Shown here one piece after another: positions 34,618 through 43,264 of a stretch of 64,000 nucleotides of DNA. The stretch is from Pseudomonas graminis (GTDB taxonomy: Bacteria > Pseudomonadota > Gammaproteobacteria > Pseudomonadales > Pseudomonadaceae): the NCBI RefSeq assembly GCF_001705435.1, contig NZ_MDEN01000069.1, forward strand, positions 496,001 to 560,000. The letters are read 5' to 3'. The position numbers and the translations under genes are program-made. The notes below the pieces were generated by a model, which ran no database searches, was not told the origin of the DNA, and saw only the letters and a list, made by a program, of their open reading frames with translations. Each line of letters begins with the position of its first letter. The first letter of the stretch is position 1.

Positions 34618-35295
34618 TCAGTTGTCGAAGTCGTGCCAGCCGCCCATTTCTTTCCAGCGGTTGACGATGCCGCAGAACAGCTCGGCAGTCTTCTCGGTGT
34701 CGTAACGGGCCGAGTGGGCCTCGCGACCGTCGAAATCGATGTCCGCCGACTGGCAGGCTTTGGCCAGGACAGTCTGGCCGTACGCCAGGCCCGCCAGCGT
34801 CGCGGTGTCGAAGCTGGAGAACGGGTGAAACGGATTGCGCTTCATGTCCAGCCGCGCAACCGCTGCGTTGAGAAAGCCCAGGTCGAAGCTGGCGTTGTGA
34901 CCGACCAGGATCGCACGCTTGCAGCCGTTGGCTTTCAGCGCCTTGCGGATGCCGCGGAAGATGTCCGTCAGCGCGGTTTCTTCACTCACGGCCATGCGCA
35001 GCGGGTGATCCAGCTTGATGCCGGTGAACTCCAGCGCCGCGGCTTCCACGTTGGCGCCCTCGAACGGTTCGACACGGAAGAAATAGGTGTGGTCCGGGAA
35101 GACAAAGCCTTTCTCGTCCATGCCGATGGTGGTGGCGGCGATCTCCAGCAACGCATCAGTGGCGCAATTGAACCCGCCAGTTTCTACGTCAACGACAACG
35201 GGCAGGTAACCGCGAAAACGGGCAGCCATCGGGTGCCGGGAGCCAGTGCCGCCGCCGGAGCCTTCTTGCTCGTCTTCGTAATGATCTTCAGTCAC
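34618..35295 (-). CDS. rnt: Ribonuclease T
   Basis: A 225-residue DEDD exonuclease that matures the 3' ends of tRNA and other stable RNAs. The catalytic motifs are VVVDVETGGFN (Exo I), GHNASFDLGFL (Exo II) and HSARYDTEKTAEL (Exo III). The first 25 residues form an acidic, Gly-rich tail (DEQEGSGGGTG). The start overlaps the pyrC stop by 4 bp. Confidence 0.94.
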   Translation of the reverse strand: MTEDHYEDEQEGSGGGTGSRHPMAARFRGYLPVVVDVETGGFNCATDALLEIAATTIGMDEKGFVFPDHTYFFRVEPFEGANVEAAALEFTGIKLDHPLRMAVSEETALTDIFRGIRKALKANGCKRAILVGHNASFDLGFLNAAVARLDMKRNPFHPFSSFDTATLAGLAYGQTVLAKACQSADIDFDGREAHSARYDTEKTAELFCGIVNRWKEMGGWHDFDN

Positions 35296-36338
35296 GCGTG
35301 TTCCTCCAGCAGGCGCCAGCGCAGTTTTTCACCGGCGCGCAGCGGGATAACAGAAAGCTCGCCAAACGGCAGGCTGGCGGGGGCCGTCCACTCGTCACGA
35401 ACCAGGGTAATGGTGTCGGTGTTGGTCGGCAGACCATAGAACGCCGGGCCGTGCAAACTGGCGAAGCCTTCCAGCTTGTCCAGCGCGTTGCGTGATTCGA
35501 ACGCCTCGGCGTAAAGCTCGATGGCGGCGAATGCGGTGTAGCAGCCGGCACAACCGCACGCCGCTTCTTTCGCGTGCTGCGCGTGGGGCGCGGAGTCCGT
35601 ACCGAGGAAGAACTTGCTGCTGCCGCTGGTGGCGGCATCAAGCAGGGCAACCTGGTGGGTGTTGCGCTTGAGAATCGGCAGGCAATAGAAGTGAGGGCGA
35701 ATGCCGCCGACCAGCATATGGTTGCGGTTGTACAGCAAATGGTGGGCAGTGATGGTCGCGCCCACATTGGCCGAAGCTTCATTGACGAACTGCACGGCGT
35801 CGGCGGTGGTGATGTGTTCGAACACCACTTTCAGCGTCGGAAAACGCTCGACGACACGTCGCATGTGCTCGTCGATGAAAATCTTTTCACGGTCGAACAC
35901 GTCGATGTCGCCGCGGGTCACTTCGCCGTGGATGAGCAGCGGCAAGCCCACCTCAGCCATCGCCTCGAGCACCGGGAAGATCTTGTCGACGCTGGTGACA
36001 CCGGAATCGGAATTGGTCGTCGCGCCTGCCGGGTACAACTTGGCGGCATACACGAAGCCACTGGCCTTCGCGGCGCGAATCTCTTCGGGCTGCGTCAGGT
36101 CAGTGAGGTAAAGCACCATGAGCGGCTCGAAGCGGCTGCCTTGTGGACGTGCAGCGAGGATGCGCTGACGATAGGCGTCCGCTTGCTCCGCGTTGCGTAC
36201 CGGGGGCACGAGGTTCGGCATGATGATCGCGCGGCCAAAGGTGCGCGCTACGTCGGCGACGGTGTGGGGCAAAACAGCGCCATCTCGAAGATGGATATGC
36301 CAGTCGTCGGGGCGCAGGAGGGTCAGGCGTTCGGACAT
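35292..36338 (-). CDS. pyrC: Dihydroorotase
   Basis: A 348-residue class II dihydroorotase that cyclises carbamoyl aspartate in pyrimidine synthesis. WHIHLRDG carries the first zinc ligands, YAAKLYPAG the carboxylated Lys, and FLGTDSAPHAQ the catalytic Asp. The start at 36338 gives the usual MSERLTLLRPDDWHIH; an extension 7 codons upstream is possible. It forms a unit with rnt. Confidence 0.94.
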   Translation of the reverse strand: MSERLTLLRPDDWHIHLRDGAVLPHTVADVARTFGRAIIMPNLVPPVRNAEQADAYRQRILAARPQGSRFEPLMVLYLTDLTQPEEIRAAKASGFVYAAKLYPAGATTNSDSGVTSVDKIFPVLEAMAEVGLPLLIHGEVTRGDIDVFDREKIFIDEHMRRVVERFPTLKVVFEHITTADAVQFVNEASANVGATITAHHLLYNRNHMLVGGIRPHFYCLPILKRNTHQVALLDAATSGSSKFFLGTDSAPHAQHAKEAACGCAGCYTAFAAIELYAEAFESRNALDKLEGFASLHGPAFYGLPTNTDTITLVRDEWTAPASLPFGELSVIPLRAGEKLRWRLLEEHA

Positions 36339-36482
36339 TGGGGATTCCAGGCGGGTCAAACTCGCTGGGAATGCTACCGGAAAAGACTCCTCCAGGCACT
36401 CGCTATCAAGTTTTGCGGGAAGTTACCGATAGCCACGTGTAAGTCATAAATCTTGTTACACGTGAATTTAGTGGAGCCTCCC

Positions 36483-37469
36483 GTGCGCCAGCGATATCTA
36501 GCCCTGCTCAGCGCGTTTGCCAGCCTGCCGGCCGTGGCGCTCACCTTCCAGACGCGTCTGGAGAATATTGAGTGGAAGGTGGAAGGCGACCAGTTCGAGT
36601 GCCGACTGACTCAACCGATCGCCGATTTCGGTGCGGGCGAGTTCGTGCGACGCGCGGGCGAGCAACCGACGTTTCGGTTGAAGGCAAATGGCTACAGCCT
36701 TTCGTCCGGCTCGGCCACGTTGATTGCCGCGGCGGCGCCGTGGCAGCCGGGTCGCGGAGATCTCAATCTTGGCGCAGTGAAAGTCGGCAACGGCGAGATT
36801 CCTTTCAATACCAACCAGGCCCAGGCCACGCGGCTGATCGCGGGTTTGATGGAAGGTCGCAGCCCGATGATTCGTCACACCCTGCGAGATGGCGGCGGCG
36901 CGATGGAAGTCAGGCTGTTGCCGGTCAAATTCAGCAAAGCCTATGGTGACTTCCAGGTCTGTACCGCGAAGCTGTTGCCGATGAATTTCGAGCAAGTGCG
37001 GCAGTCCGAGATCGGTTTTCCGGGTGGCGGCATCGAGCTGGACGCTACGGCCAGGCGCAAGCTGGACACTGTGCTGGCTTATATGAAGGCTGATCCGACG
37101 GTCAATCACGTCGAACTGGACGGCCACTCCGATAACAGCGGCAACCGGTTGACCAACCGCGATCTGTCGCGGCGTCGAGCGCTGTCCGTCATGGACTACC
37201 TCAAGGCCCAGGGCATTCCGGAAGAACAGATCACCCTGCGCTTCCACGGCGAGCAGTACCCGCTGGCGCCCAACACCAACAACGCCAACCGCGCGCGCAA
37301 CCGTCGGGTGAACATTCACCTGGAGCGAGTGGCGCAGCAGACCCCGGCCGTGCCGCCATCCGCTGCACCTGCACCGACGCCGGCCACACTGCCTGCACCT
37401 GCCGCCACGCCAACCCCAGGCGCTGCGCCCGCCACAGCGGCAAGTGCGGCCCCCGCCAAGGCCTCTTGA
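36483..37469 (+). CDS. motY: Flagellar stator-associated protein MotY
   Basis: A 328-residue exported protein with an OmpA-like peptidoglycan-binding domain (about 180-290; VELDGHSDNSGNRLTNRDLS). The start is a GTG at 36483 with GGAG upstream, giving the signal peptide MRQRYLALLSAFASLPAVA. The order rnt-pyrC-motY-argG matches P. aeruginosa, where MotY supports motor function at the outer ring. The last 40 residues are an Ala/Pro-rich tail longer than the domain requires. Confidence 0.87.
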   Translation: MRQRYLALLSAFASLPAVALTFQTRLENIEWKVEGDQFECRLTQPIADFGAGEFVRRAGEQPTFRLKANGYSLSSGSATLIAAAAPWQPGRGDLNLGAVKVGNGEIPFNTNQAQATRLIAGLMEGRSPMIRHTLRDGGGAMEVRLLPVKFSKAYGDFQVCTAKLLPMNFEQVRQSEIGFPGGGIELDATARRKLDTVLAYMKADPTVNHVELDGHSDNSGNRLTNRDLSRRRALSVMDYLKAQGIPEEQITLRFHGEQYPLAPNTNNANRARNRRVNIHLERVAQQTPAVPPSAAPAPTPATLPAPAATPTPGAAPATAASAAPAKAS

Positions 37470-37503
37470 CGATGGGCAGCGAAGTCGTCTGACTGACAGA
37501 ATC

Positions 37504-37545
37504 TGTCGCTTTGTCGTCAGAAGCTGTCGCGACACTGTAAATTCC
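37504..37545. promoter_or_regulatory. Candidate ArgR operator upstream of argG
   Basis: TGTCGC occurs at 37504 and 37525, exactly 21 bp apart. Both fit TGTCGC-N8-AA-N5: the second perfectly (AA at 37539), the first with CA for AA. They lie 55-96 bp upstream of argG. Confidence 0.7.
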
Positions 37546-37599
37546 CGCGCGTGAACGGTAAACTCGTCGGTTTTCCGTACAACGCGTTGGAGTGATGGC

Positions 37600-38817
37600 A
37601 TGGCGGACGTAAACAAGGTAGTTCTCGCGTATTCCGGTGGCCTGGATACTTCGGTAATCCTCAAGTGGCTGCAAGATACGTACAACTGCGAGGTGGTGAC
37701 CTTCACCGCTGACCTGGGTCAGGGCGAAGAAGTCGAGCCAGCACGCGCCAAGGCGCAAGCCATGGGCGTCAAAGAAATCTACATCGATGACCTGCGCGAA
37801 GAGTTCGTGCGTGATTTCGTGTTCCCGATGTTTCGCGCCAATACCGTCTATGAAGGCGAGTACCTGTTGGGTACTTCCATCGCACGTCCCCTGATCGCCA
37901 AACGACTCATCGAAATCGCCAACGAAACCGGCGCTGACGCCATTTCACACGGCGCTACCGGCAAGGGCAATGACCAGGTTCGTTTCGAATTGGGCGCCTA
38001 TGCGCTCAAGCCTGGCGTGAAAGTGATCGCGCCATGGCGTGAGTGGGACCTGCTGTCCCGCGAGAAGCTCATGGACTACGCCGAGAAGCACGCGATCCCG
38101 ATCGAGCGCCACGGCAAGAAAAAATCCCCGTACTCGATGGACGCCAACCTGCTGCACATCTCCTATGAAGGCGGCGTGCTGGAAGACACCTGGACCGAAC
38201 ACGAAGAAGACATGTGGCGGTGGACAGTGTCGCCGGAAAACGCGCCGGACAAGCCGCAGTATCTGGAGCTGACCTATCGCAACGGCGACATCGTGGCGCT
38301 GGACGGTGTTGAAATGACCCCGGCCACCGTCCTTGCCACCTTGAACCGCATCGGCGGCGAGCACGGCATTGGTCGTCTGGACATCGTCGAGAACCGCTAC
38401 GTCGGCATGAAGTCCCGCGGCTGCTACGAGACCCCGGGCGGCACCATCATGCTGCGTGGTCACCGTGCGATCGAGTCGATCACCCTGGACCGCGAAGTCG
38501 CTCACCTCAAAGACGAGCTGATGCCCAAGTACGCCAGCCTGATTTACACCGGCTACTGGTGGAGCCCTGAGCGTCTTATGCTGCAACAGATGATCGATGC
38601 GTCGCAGGCCCACGTGAATGGTGTCGTGCGCCTGAAGCTTTATAAGGGCAACGTGATCGTGACCGGTCGCAAGTCCGACGAGTCGCTGTTCGATGCGAAC
38701 ATCGCGACGTTTGAAGAAGACGGCGGCGCGTACAACCAGGCAGATGCGGCGGGCTTCATCAAGCTCAACGCATTGCGCATGCGCATTGCAGCGAACAAGG
38801 GCCGCAAGTTGTTCTGA
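37600..38817 (+). CDS. argG: Argininosuccinate synthase
   Basis: A 405-residue enzyme joining citrulline and aspartate with ATP. VVLAYSGGLDTSVILKWL is the PP-loop at the N-terminus, and ATGKGNDQVRFELG the citrulline/aspartate-binding part. It completes with argF two consecutive steps of arginine synthesis found in this window. A predicted ArgR operator precedes it. Confidence 0.96.
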   Translation: MADVNKVVLAYSGGLDTSVILKWLQDTYNCEVVTFTADLGQGEEVEPARAKAQAMGVKEIYIDDLREEFVRDFVFPMFRANTVYEGEYLLGTSIARPLIAKRLIEIANETGADAISHGATGKGNDQVRFELGAYALKPGVKVIAPWREWDLLSREKLMDYAEKHAIPIERHGKKKSPYSMDANLLHISYEGGVLEDTWTEHEEDMWRWTVSPENAPDKPQYLELTYRNGDIVALDGVEMTPATVLATLNRIGGEHGIGRLDIVENRYVGMKSRGCYETPGGTIMLRGHRAIESITLDREVAHLKDELMPKYASLIYTGYWWSPERLMLQQMIDASQAHVNGVVRLKLYKGNVIVTGRKSDESLFDANIATFEEDGGAYNQADAAGFIKLNALRMRIAANKGRKLF

Positions 38818-38986
38818 TCGCTGTCGTGATTGATGTGCAGCCCTGCTCAGGGCTGCACTCATTACATCTGTCCTCCCTGTGCTGCTGGCCATTCATTCGA
38901 CACTCTTTGCGCCCCCACGCTGGCCGGTTATTGCCTCGTTTTACAGGCGCTAAAAGACATGCTCTCGCTGTGCGTTATCTCATTCG

Positions 38987-39541
38987 TCATGTTGGCAAAT
39001 CTGTCTCCTCGCCAGCGGTTTTCTCAGCCGTATCCCCCTGCGAAGTTGTTCGAAACTCAAAACGATAGGCTTTGCCAATGTCCCGGATATCGCGTACCCC
39101 GACGCCCAGTAGTTGAGCGATTTCAGGAACGGTGTAGCCCAGCGCCGAGTAATGCATGGCGTGTCCGGCAATGGCGTCGTCCAGGGTTACCGGCTCTCTT
39201 TGCCGGGACGTGCGTGATCGGCGAACAGGCTGGCAATAGCGGATCTTCAGACCGTTCTCGCTGGCCAGGCGCTTAATGTCCTTCTGGTTCATGCGCAGCG
39301 AGTATTGCAGCGCCGCGACCCCAGCTCCTTTGGCCACTAGCCCCTTGAGCAGATCGACCTTGGTGCACAGCTCCGCTTCCGGATCGGCGTCCCGGGTTTG
39401 CCGGGACGATTCGGTCTCCCGCGACTCTCCTTCTGCAATGACGTTAATAACGCCGCCTTGGGAAACGTAGCGCTCTACCGCTTCCGCCAGCTTGAGAGGG
39501 TCGCTGCTTGCGCCAATGGGGTATTTAATTTTCTTGGTCAT
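38987..39541 (-). CDS. Hypothetical protein with possible HTH segments
   Basis: Unrecognised 184-residue protein. The start at 39541 follows AAAGGAAC. Two segments resemble helix-turn-helix units: VAALQYSLRMNQKDIKRLAS (about 85-105) and YTVPEIAQLLGVGVRDIRDI (about 140-160). They are separated by a very basic stretch (RYCQPVRRSRTSRQR), so DNA or RNA binding is plausible. N- and C-terminal parts look disordered. Convergent with argG and followed upstream by AT-rich DNA. Confidence 0.6.
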   Translation of the reverse strand: MTKKIKYPIGASSDPLKLAEAVERYVSQGGVINVIAEGESRETESSRQTRDADPEAELCTKVDLLKGLVAKGAGVAALQYSLRMNQKDIKRLASENGLKIRYCQPVRRSRTSRQREPVTLDDAIAGHAMHYSALGYTVPEIAQLLGVGVRDIRDIGKAYRFEFRTTSQGDTAEKTAGEETDLPT

Positions 39542-40620
39542 GGTAGGTTCCTTTGAACATATCAACTAAACAGCCTGCACTGTCGGGACGTTCACGCTTA
39601 AGAACGTTTAAACACTGAATGCTTTATTCATGCCGAAGAGTGGCCTGCGCACGGACCGCTGGCAAAAGAAGCCCCCGCCTTTATATGCGCAATAATCTTG
39701 TATTGTGATAAGAGCCACTAACTAACAGTGGGTTGAACCATTCGCTCATCAAAAAGTAACGACTGGTAATAGGTTTGGCAAGTAAAAAGCCAAAAAATGG
39801 GCGGTTTGTTTTTTAACGCCATTGGGTGAAGTTCTTGGCGGTAATAATAGTCCGTTAGTTATGTAGTATTTTTCTGGAATGACGTGAGGGTGCTGGATGT
39901 TATGTGTCGAATAGTATTACGTGGAAGGCGGGCGAGCCCCTTTTTTTAAAAGCGGGTGATGTGATCCAGTCGTTATTGAATTGAGTCGCAGGGTTTGGAG
40001 GTGGTTAAGCGCTGTAACTTTCCAGGCTGCTCCGTGCCCACGTCCCGGGTAAGAATAGTTGAAAGTTGATTCGGGCTGTTCAGACATTTCTGAACCCGTT
40101 GTAGGCTCTTTCGAGTATTTATATGTAATGAAACTCGTCGAACCCGCGTGTGTAAGTTAACCAAGTGTGTGCGGTCGCCGACGCCTCGCCGGGCCTGCAA
40201 TATTTTATGATTTTTGTTTGCTGGCGGCCCGGTAAGATGGGCATATGCTGAAGTCATAACACTCGTGGTGAACGGGCTGTCACCCGGTGGCCAGAAGCCG
40301 TGTTTTAAAGAGGAATCTCATTTTTCCGGGCGTCACGGATGGCCCTGGCTTTCCGCACATCCAAACTGGTCGGCGGAGCAACCAAATCGTGGATCAACCT
40401 TAGGACAAACCGAGCTATCAACCTGCAGTCATATAGGCAGAAATGCTTAGGGAGTTCAGGATTCAAAAATTACCACTTGCGGTCTTCGGAATTATGCGGT
40501 CACGTACTGAGACGGGATTGAACATCGTAAAAAATAGAGCGGATAGGGCAGGTTTTGTAGGATTTTTCTGTTGGTTGAGTGAGAAAGGTCTTTGCCTGCT
40601 GGTCTGCAGGGAGGAGCGCC
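39542..40620. other. AT-rich region without a supported gene
   Basis: About 1.1 kb of clearly lower GC than the surroundings. It holds short inverted repeats, such as ACGTTC/GAACGT near 39588-39607 and CCGGGCC (40189-40195) with GGCCCGG (40226-40232), but no ORF with a ribosome binding site and protein-like composition. It may be a long regulatory region, carry an sRNA, or be decayed foreign DNA. Confidence 0.55.
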
Positions 40621-40698
40621 ATGCAAAGCACTAAACGACTAAGCTATTGTGCGGGCTCTGAAAATTCGAACAGCGAAGAATGGACTGCTCATGAATAA
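40621..40698 (+). CDS. 25-residue leader ORF overlapping the response regulator start
   Basis: ATG at 40621 follows GGGAGGAGCGCC, a strong Shine-Dalgarno sequence, and opens a 25-codon frame (MQSTKRLSYCAGSENSNSEE...). Its TAA stop lies within ATGAATAA, which contains the start codon of the response regulator. The overlap of 8 bp and the weak ribosome binding site of the regulator suggest translational coupling or a regulatory leader peptide. No homology is known to me. Confidence 0.45.
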   Translation: MQSTKRLSYCAGSENSNSEEWTAHE

Positions 40699-41317
40699 AG
40701 TGTTGATCGTGGATGATCACCCTGTCATTAGGCTCGCCGTACGCATGTTGATGGAACGTCATGGCTACGAAGTCATTGCCGAGACGGATAACGGGGTGGA
40801 TGCGTTACAACTGGCGCGCGAGCACTTGCCGGACATTGTCATTCTGGACATCGGTATCCCCAAGCTGGATGGTCTGGAGGTCATCGCCCGATTGTCGGCG
40901 ATGACGCTGGCCTTCAAAGTGCTGATCCTGACCTCCCAGGCGCCCGGGCATTTTTCAATGCGCTGCATGCAGGCGGGGGCGGCGGGGTATGTCTGCAAAC
41001 AGCAGGATTTGACCGAATTGCTCAGCGCCATCAAGGCGGTGTTGTCCGGTTACAGTTACTTCCCCAATCAGGCGCTGCACACGGTGCGCTCCAGTCTCGG
41101 CAATGCCAGTGAGGCGGAGATGGTGGATCGACTGTCGGGTAGGGAAATGATGGTGTTGCAGCAGTTGGCCCGCGGCAAGACCAACAAGGAAATAGCTGAC
41201 GGCATGTTCCTGAGCAACAAGACTGTCAGCACGTACAAGACGCGTCTGTTGCTCAAACTCAATGCGCACTCGCTGGTTGACCTTATCGAGCTCGCCCAAC
41301 GTAACGGCCTCGTTTGA
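40691..41317 (+). CDS. NarL/LuxR-type response regulator
   Basis: A 208-residue response regulator: receiver domain with the phospho-acceptor in IVILDIGIPKLDG and Lys in LILTSQAPG, then a LuxR-type HTH (LSGREMMVLQQLARGKTNKE, about 150-205). It belongs to the EvgA/BvgA/RocA-like group. No cognate kinase is encoded nearby, so the partner lies elsewhere. The start at 40691 has only a weak GAAG upstream; the overlapping leader ORF may supply ribosomes. Confidence 0.85.
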   Translation: MNKVLIVDDHPVIRLAVRMLMERHGYEVIAETDNGVDALQLAREHLPDIVILDIGIPKLDGLEVIARLSAMTLAFKVLILTSQAPGHFSMRCMQAGAAGYVCKQQDLTELLSAIKAVLSGYSYFPNQALHTVRSSLGNASEAEMVDRLSGREMMVLQQLARGKTNKEIADGMFLSNKTVSTYKTRLLLKLNAHSLVDLIELAQRNGLV

Positions 41318-41374
41318 TGGCCGAGGAACAACGGTGCTTCAAGGCGGCGTTTTCAGACCCTGTATTCTGCCCAA

Positions 41375-41392
41375 GCCTCTCGAAGGAGAGGC
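41375..41392. terminator. Stem-loop between convergent genes
   Basis: GCCTCTC and GAGAGGC form a 7-bp stem around GAAG. It lies between the response regulator and the PA3496-family gene, which converge. No strong T run follows. Confidence 0.45.
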
Positions 41393-41419
41393 CTTCAGGC
41401 AGAGCGTTTCAAGGAGCGA

Positions 41420-41602
41420 TCAGAAATCGAAATCGTAGTCTGCAAGCTGCCGTTGCAGACGACGCTCTTCCAGCAGGTTATCGATGGTGCGGCGCTTGCT
41501 GAGGTTGGTCTTGGCGGTCTCTACCGGTACGGGCAGGACTTCTTCCGGCTCTTCGATGACGAAGTCGTCGTCCACTTCGATGGTGTCTTTTTCATCGCTC
41601 AT
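41420..41602 (-). CDS. PA3496-family small protein
   Basis: A 60-residue, very acidic N-terminus (DEKDTIEVDDDFVIEEPEEV) followed by a basic segment (NLSKRRTIDNLLEERRLQRQ) and the end LADYDFDF. This is the pattern of the PA3496 family, annotated as a putative envelope integrity protein and found beside nth in Pseudomonas. No membrane helix is visible. Confidence 0.8.
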   Translation of the reverse strand: MSDEKDTIEVDDDFVIEEPEEVLPVPVETAKTNLSKRRTIDNLLEERRLQRQLADYDFDF

Positions 41603-41707
41603 GATTCAGCCTCAGGCGTGAACAGTCGTTGGCGCTCCTTATAGCGACAAACCCCGCGCGGGTAAAAAAGATTTTTTTAATCGATCAAAGCCTTGGGACG
41701 CTATCGT

Positions 41708-42346
41708 TCAATCGTCAGAGGTCTTTGCCTTGTACTCGCACAAGTCCTCGATCCGGCAGCTGCCACACCGAGGCTTGCGCGCAATGCACACGTAACGGCC
41801 GTGAAGGATCAGCCAGTGGTGCGCATCCATGAGGTAACCCCTGGGCACGAACTTCATCAGCTTGTTTTCAACTTCCACGACATTCTTCCCGGGTGCGATG
41901 CCGGTACGGTTGCTGACGCGGAAGATGTGCGTATCGACCGCCATTGCCAACTGGCGGAACGCAGTATTCAGGACCACGTTCGCGGTCTTGCGGCCAACGC
42001 CGGGGAGGGCTTCGAGGGCCTCTCGGGTTTGCGGCACCTCCCCTCCGTGCAGTTCAACCAGCAGGCGACACGTCTCGATCACGTTTCGCGCCTTGCTGTT
42101 GTACAGGCCGATGGTCCTGATATAGGCAGACAAACCCTCGACGCCCAACGCGTAAATCGCCTCAGGCGTATTGGCCACGGGATATAGACGCGCCGTGGCC
42201 TTGTTGACGCTGACATCGGTCGCCTGTGCCGAGAGAATCACGGCGATCAGGAGCTCGAACGGTGTGGAGTAGGCCAGTTCCGTTTTAGGATCGGGGTTGT
42301 CTTCGTGCAAACGACGGAAGATCTCAAGGCGTTTGGCGGCGTTCAT
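41708..42346 (-). CDS. nth: Endonuclease III
   Basis: A 212-residue DNA glycosylase/AP lyase removing oxidised pyrimidines. The HhH motif with catalytic Lys is LPGVGRKTANVV, the catalytic Asp is in AVDTHIFRVSNRTG, and the 4Fe-4S ligands are CIARKPRCGSCRIEDLC near the C-terminus. It overlaps rnfB by 4 bp, as in many proteobacteria. Confidence 0.95.
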   Translation of the reverse strand: MNAAKRLEIFRRLHEDNPDPKTELAYSTPFELLIAVILSAQATDVSVNKATARLYPVANTPEAIYALGVEGLSAYIRTIGLYNSKARNVIETCRLLVELHGGEVPQTREALEALPGVGRKTANVVLNTAFRQLAMAVDTHIFRVSNRTGIAPGKNVVEVENKLMKFVPRGYLMDAHHWLILHGRYVCIARKPRCGSCRIEDLCEYKAKTSDD

Positions 42347-43197
42347 GGGGTAGGCGTTTCCTGAGAAGACGGTGCCGAGGGCGTCGGGTCCTGCAATTGG
42401 GCGAGCGCGTGCTCTGCCTCGTCGAGGCCGCGCTGCAACTGCACGAGTTGTGCGGCTTGTTCGGCAATGGGCGGGTGACCAAAGGCTTTCAGCGACTTCA
42501 GCAATTGTGCTCTGCTCATCGCGACCTGGGCGCGTGCCTGTTTCAACGCCGCATCGCCACCCGCTGAAGGTCTTGAGCGAATTCGGGCCAGCGCGGCTTG
42601 CGCCGGGTCTGGCTGGGGAACGGCAGCTGTGACAGTCCGCGGCTGGCGAGCCTGGCGTTCGGCCTGCCGTCGCTGCTCATCGCGCTGCAGGCGAGCGGAG
42701 CGCGCATCAAAGCGTTGCCGTGCGCGACTGCGTTTGACGGCCCTGACCGACCGCTGGGCGTCGTCCATTGCACAATCGCCAATGAAAGGAATCGCGGTCA
42801 TCGGCAGCGGCAGCATGTCGATGCAGTCGACCGGGCAGGGGGCAACGCACAGGTCACAGCCGGTGCATTCCTCAACGATGACGGTGTGCATCAGCTTGGC
42901 AGCGCCGACGATCGCGTCCACCGGGCAGGCCTGAATGCATTTGGTGCAGCCGATGCACTCGGCCTCGCGAATAAACGCAACCTGCGCCGGCGCGCTACCG
43001 CGTTCGATGTCCAGTTGCAGGACTGGCACGTTCAGCAGTCGAGCCAGTGCCGCGATGGTCTCGTCGCCACCGGGTGGACATTTATTGATGGCTTCGCCGG
43101 CCGCAATGCCTTCAGCGTAGGGCTGGCAGCCCGGATGGCCGCATTTCCCACACTGGGTTTGTGGCAGCAAGGCGTCGATGCGCTGAATCAGGCTCAT
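42343..43197 (-). CDS. rnfB: RnfB/RsxB-like iron-sulfur protein, solitary
   Basis: A 284-residue protein with the N-terminal Fe-S domain (CGKCGHPGCQPYAEG with Cys in NKCPPGG) and two 4Fe-4S ferredoxin motifs (CIGCTKCIQACPVDAI, CTGCDLCVAPCPVDCI). It lacks the N-terminal membrane helix of canonical RnfB and carries a long basic, helical C-terminal extension (about 150-284). No rnfA, C, D, G or E is present: the neighbours are nth and metG. It may serve a reduced electron-transfer route rather than an Rnf complex. Confidence 0.85.
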   Translation of the reverse strand: MSLIQRIDALLPQTQCGKCGHPGCQPYAEGIAAGEAINKCPPGGDETIAALARLLNVPVLQLDIERGSAPAQVAFIREAECIGCTKCIQACPVDAIVGAAKLMHTVIVEECTGCDLCVAPCPVDCIDMLPLPMTAIPFIGDCAMDDAQRSVRAVKRSRARQRFDARSARLQRDEQRRQAERQARQPRTVTAAVPQPDPAQAALARIRSRPSAGGDAALKQARAQVAMSRAQLLKSLKAFGHPPIAEQAAQLVQLQRGLDEAEHALAQLQDPTPSAPSSQETPTP

Positions 43198-43264
43198 GCT
43201 TGGACCCGAACGACGACCCGAGCGGGCCGTCGATAATGTGCAGAATGTGGCGGTTCAGGGCGGG

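Noticed and set aside
39973..40257. A 94-codon minus-strand frame in the AT-rich region
   Set aside because: No ribosome binding site, no recognisable domain and unusual composition; it is more likely a chance frame.
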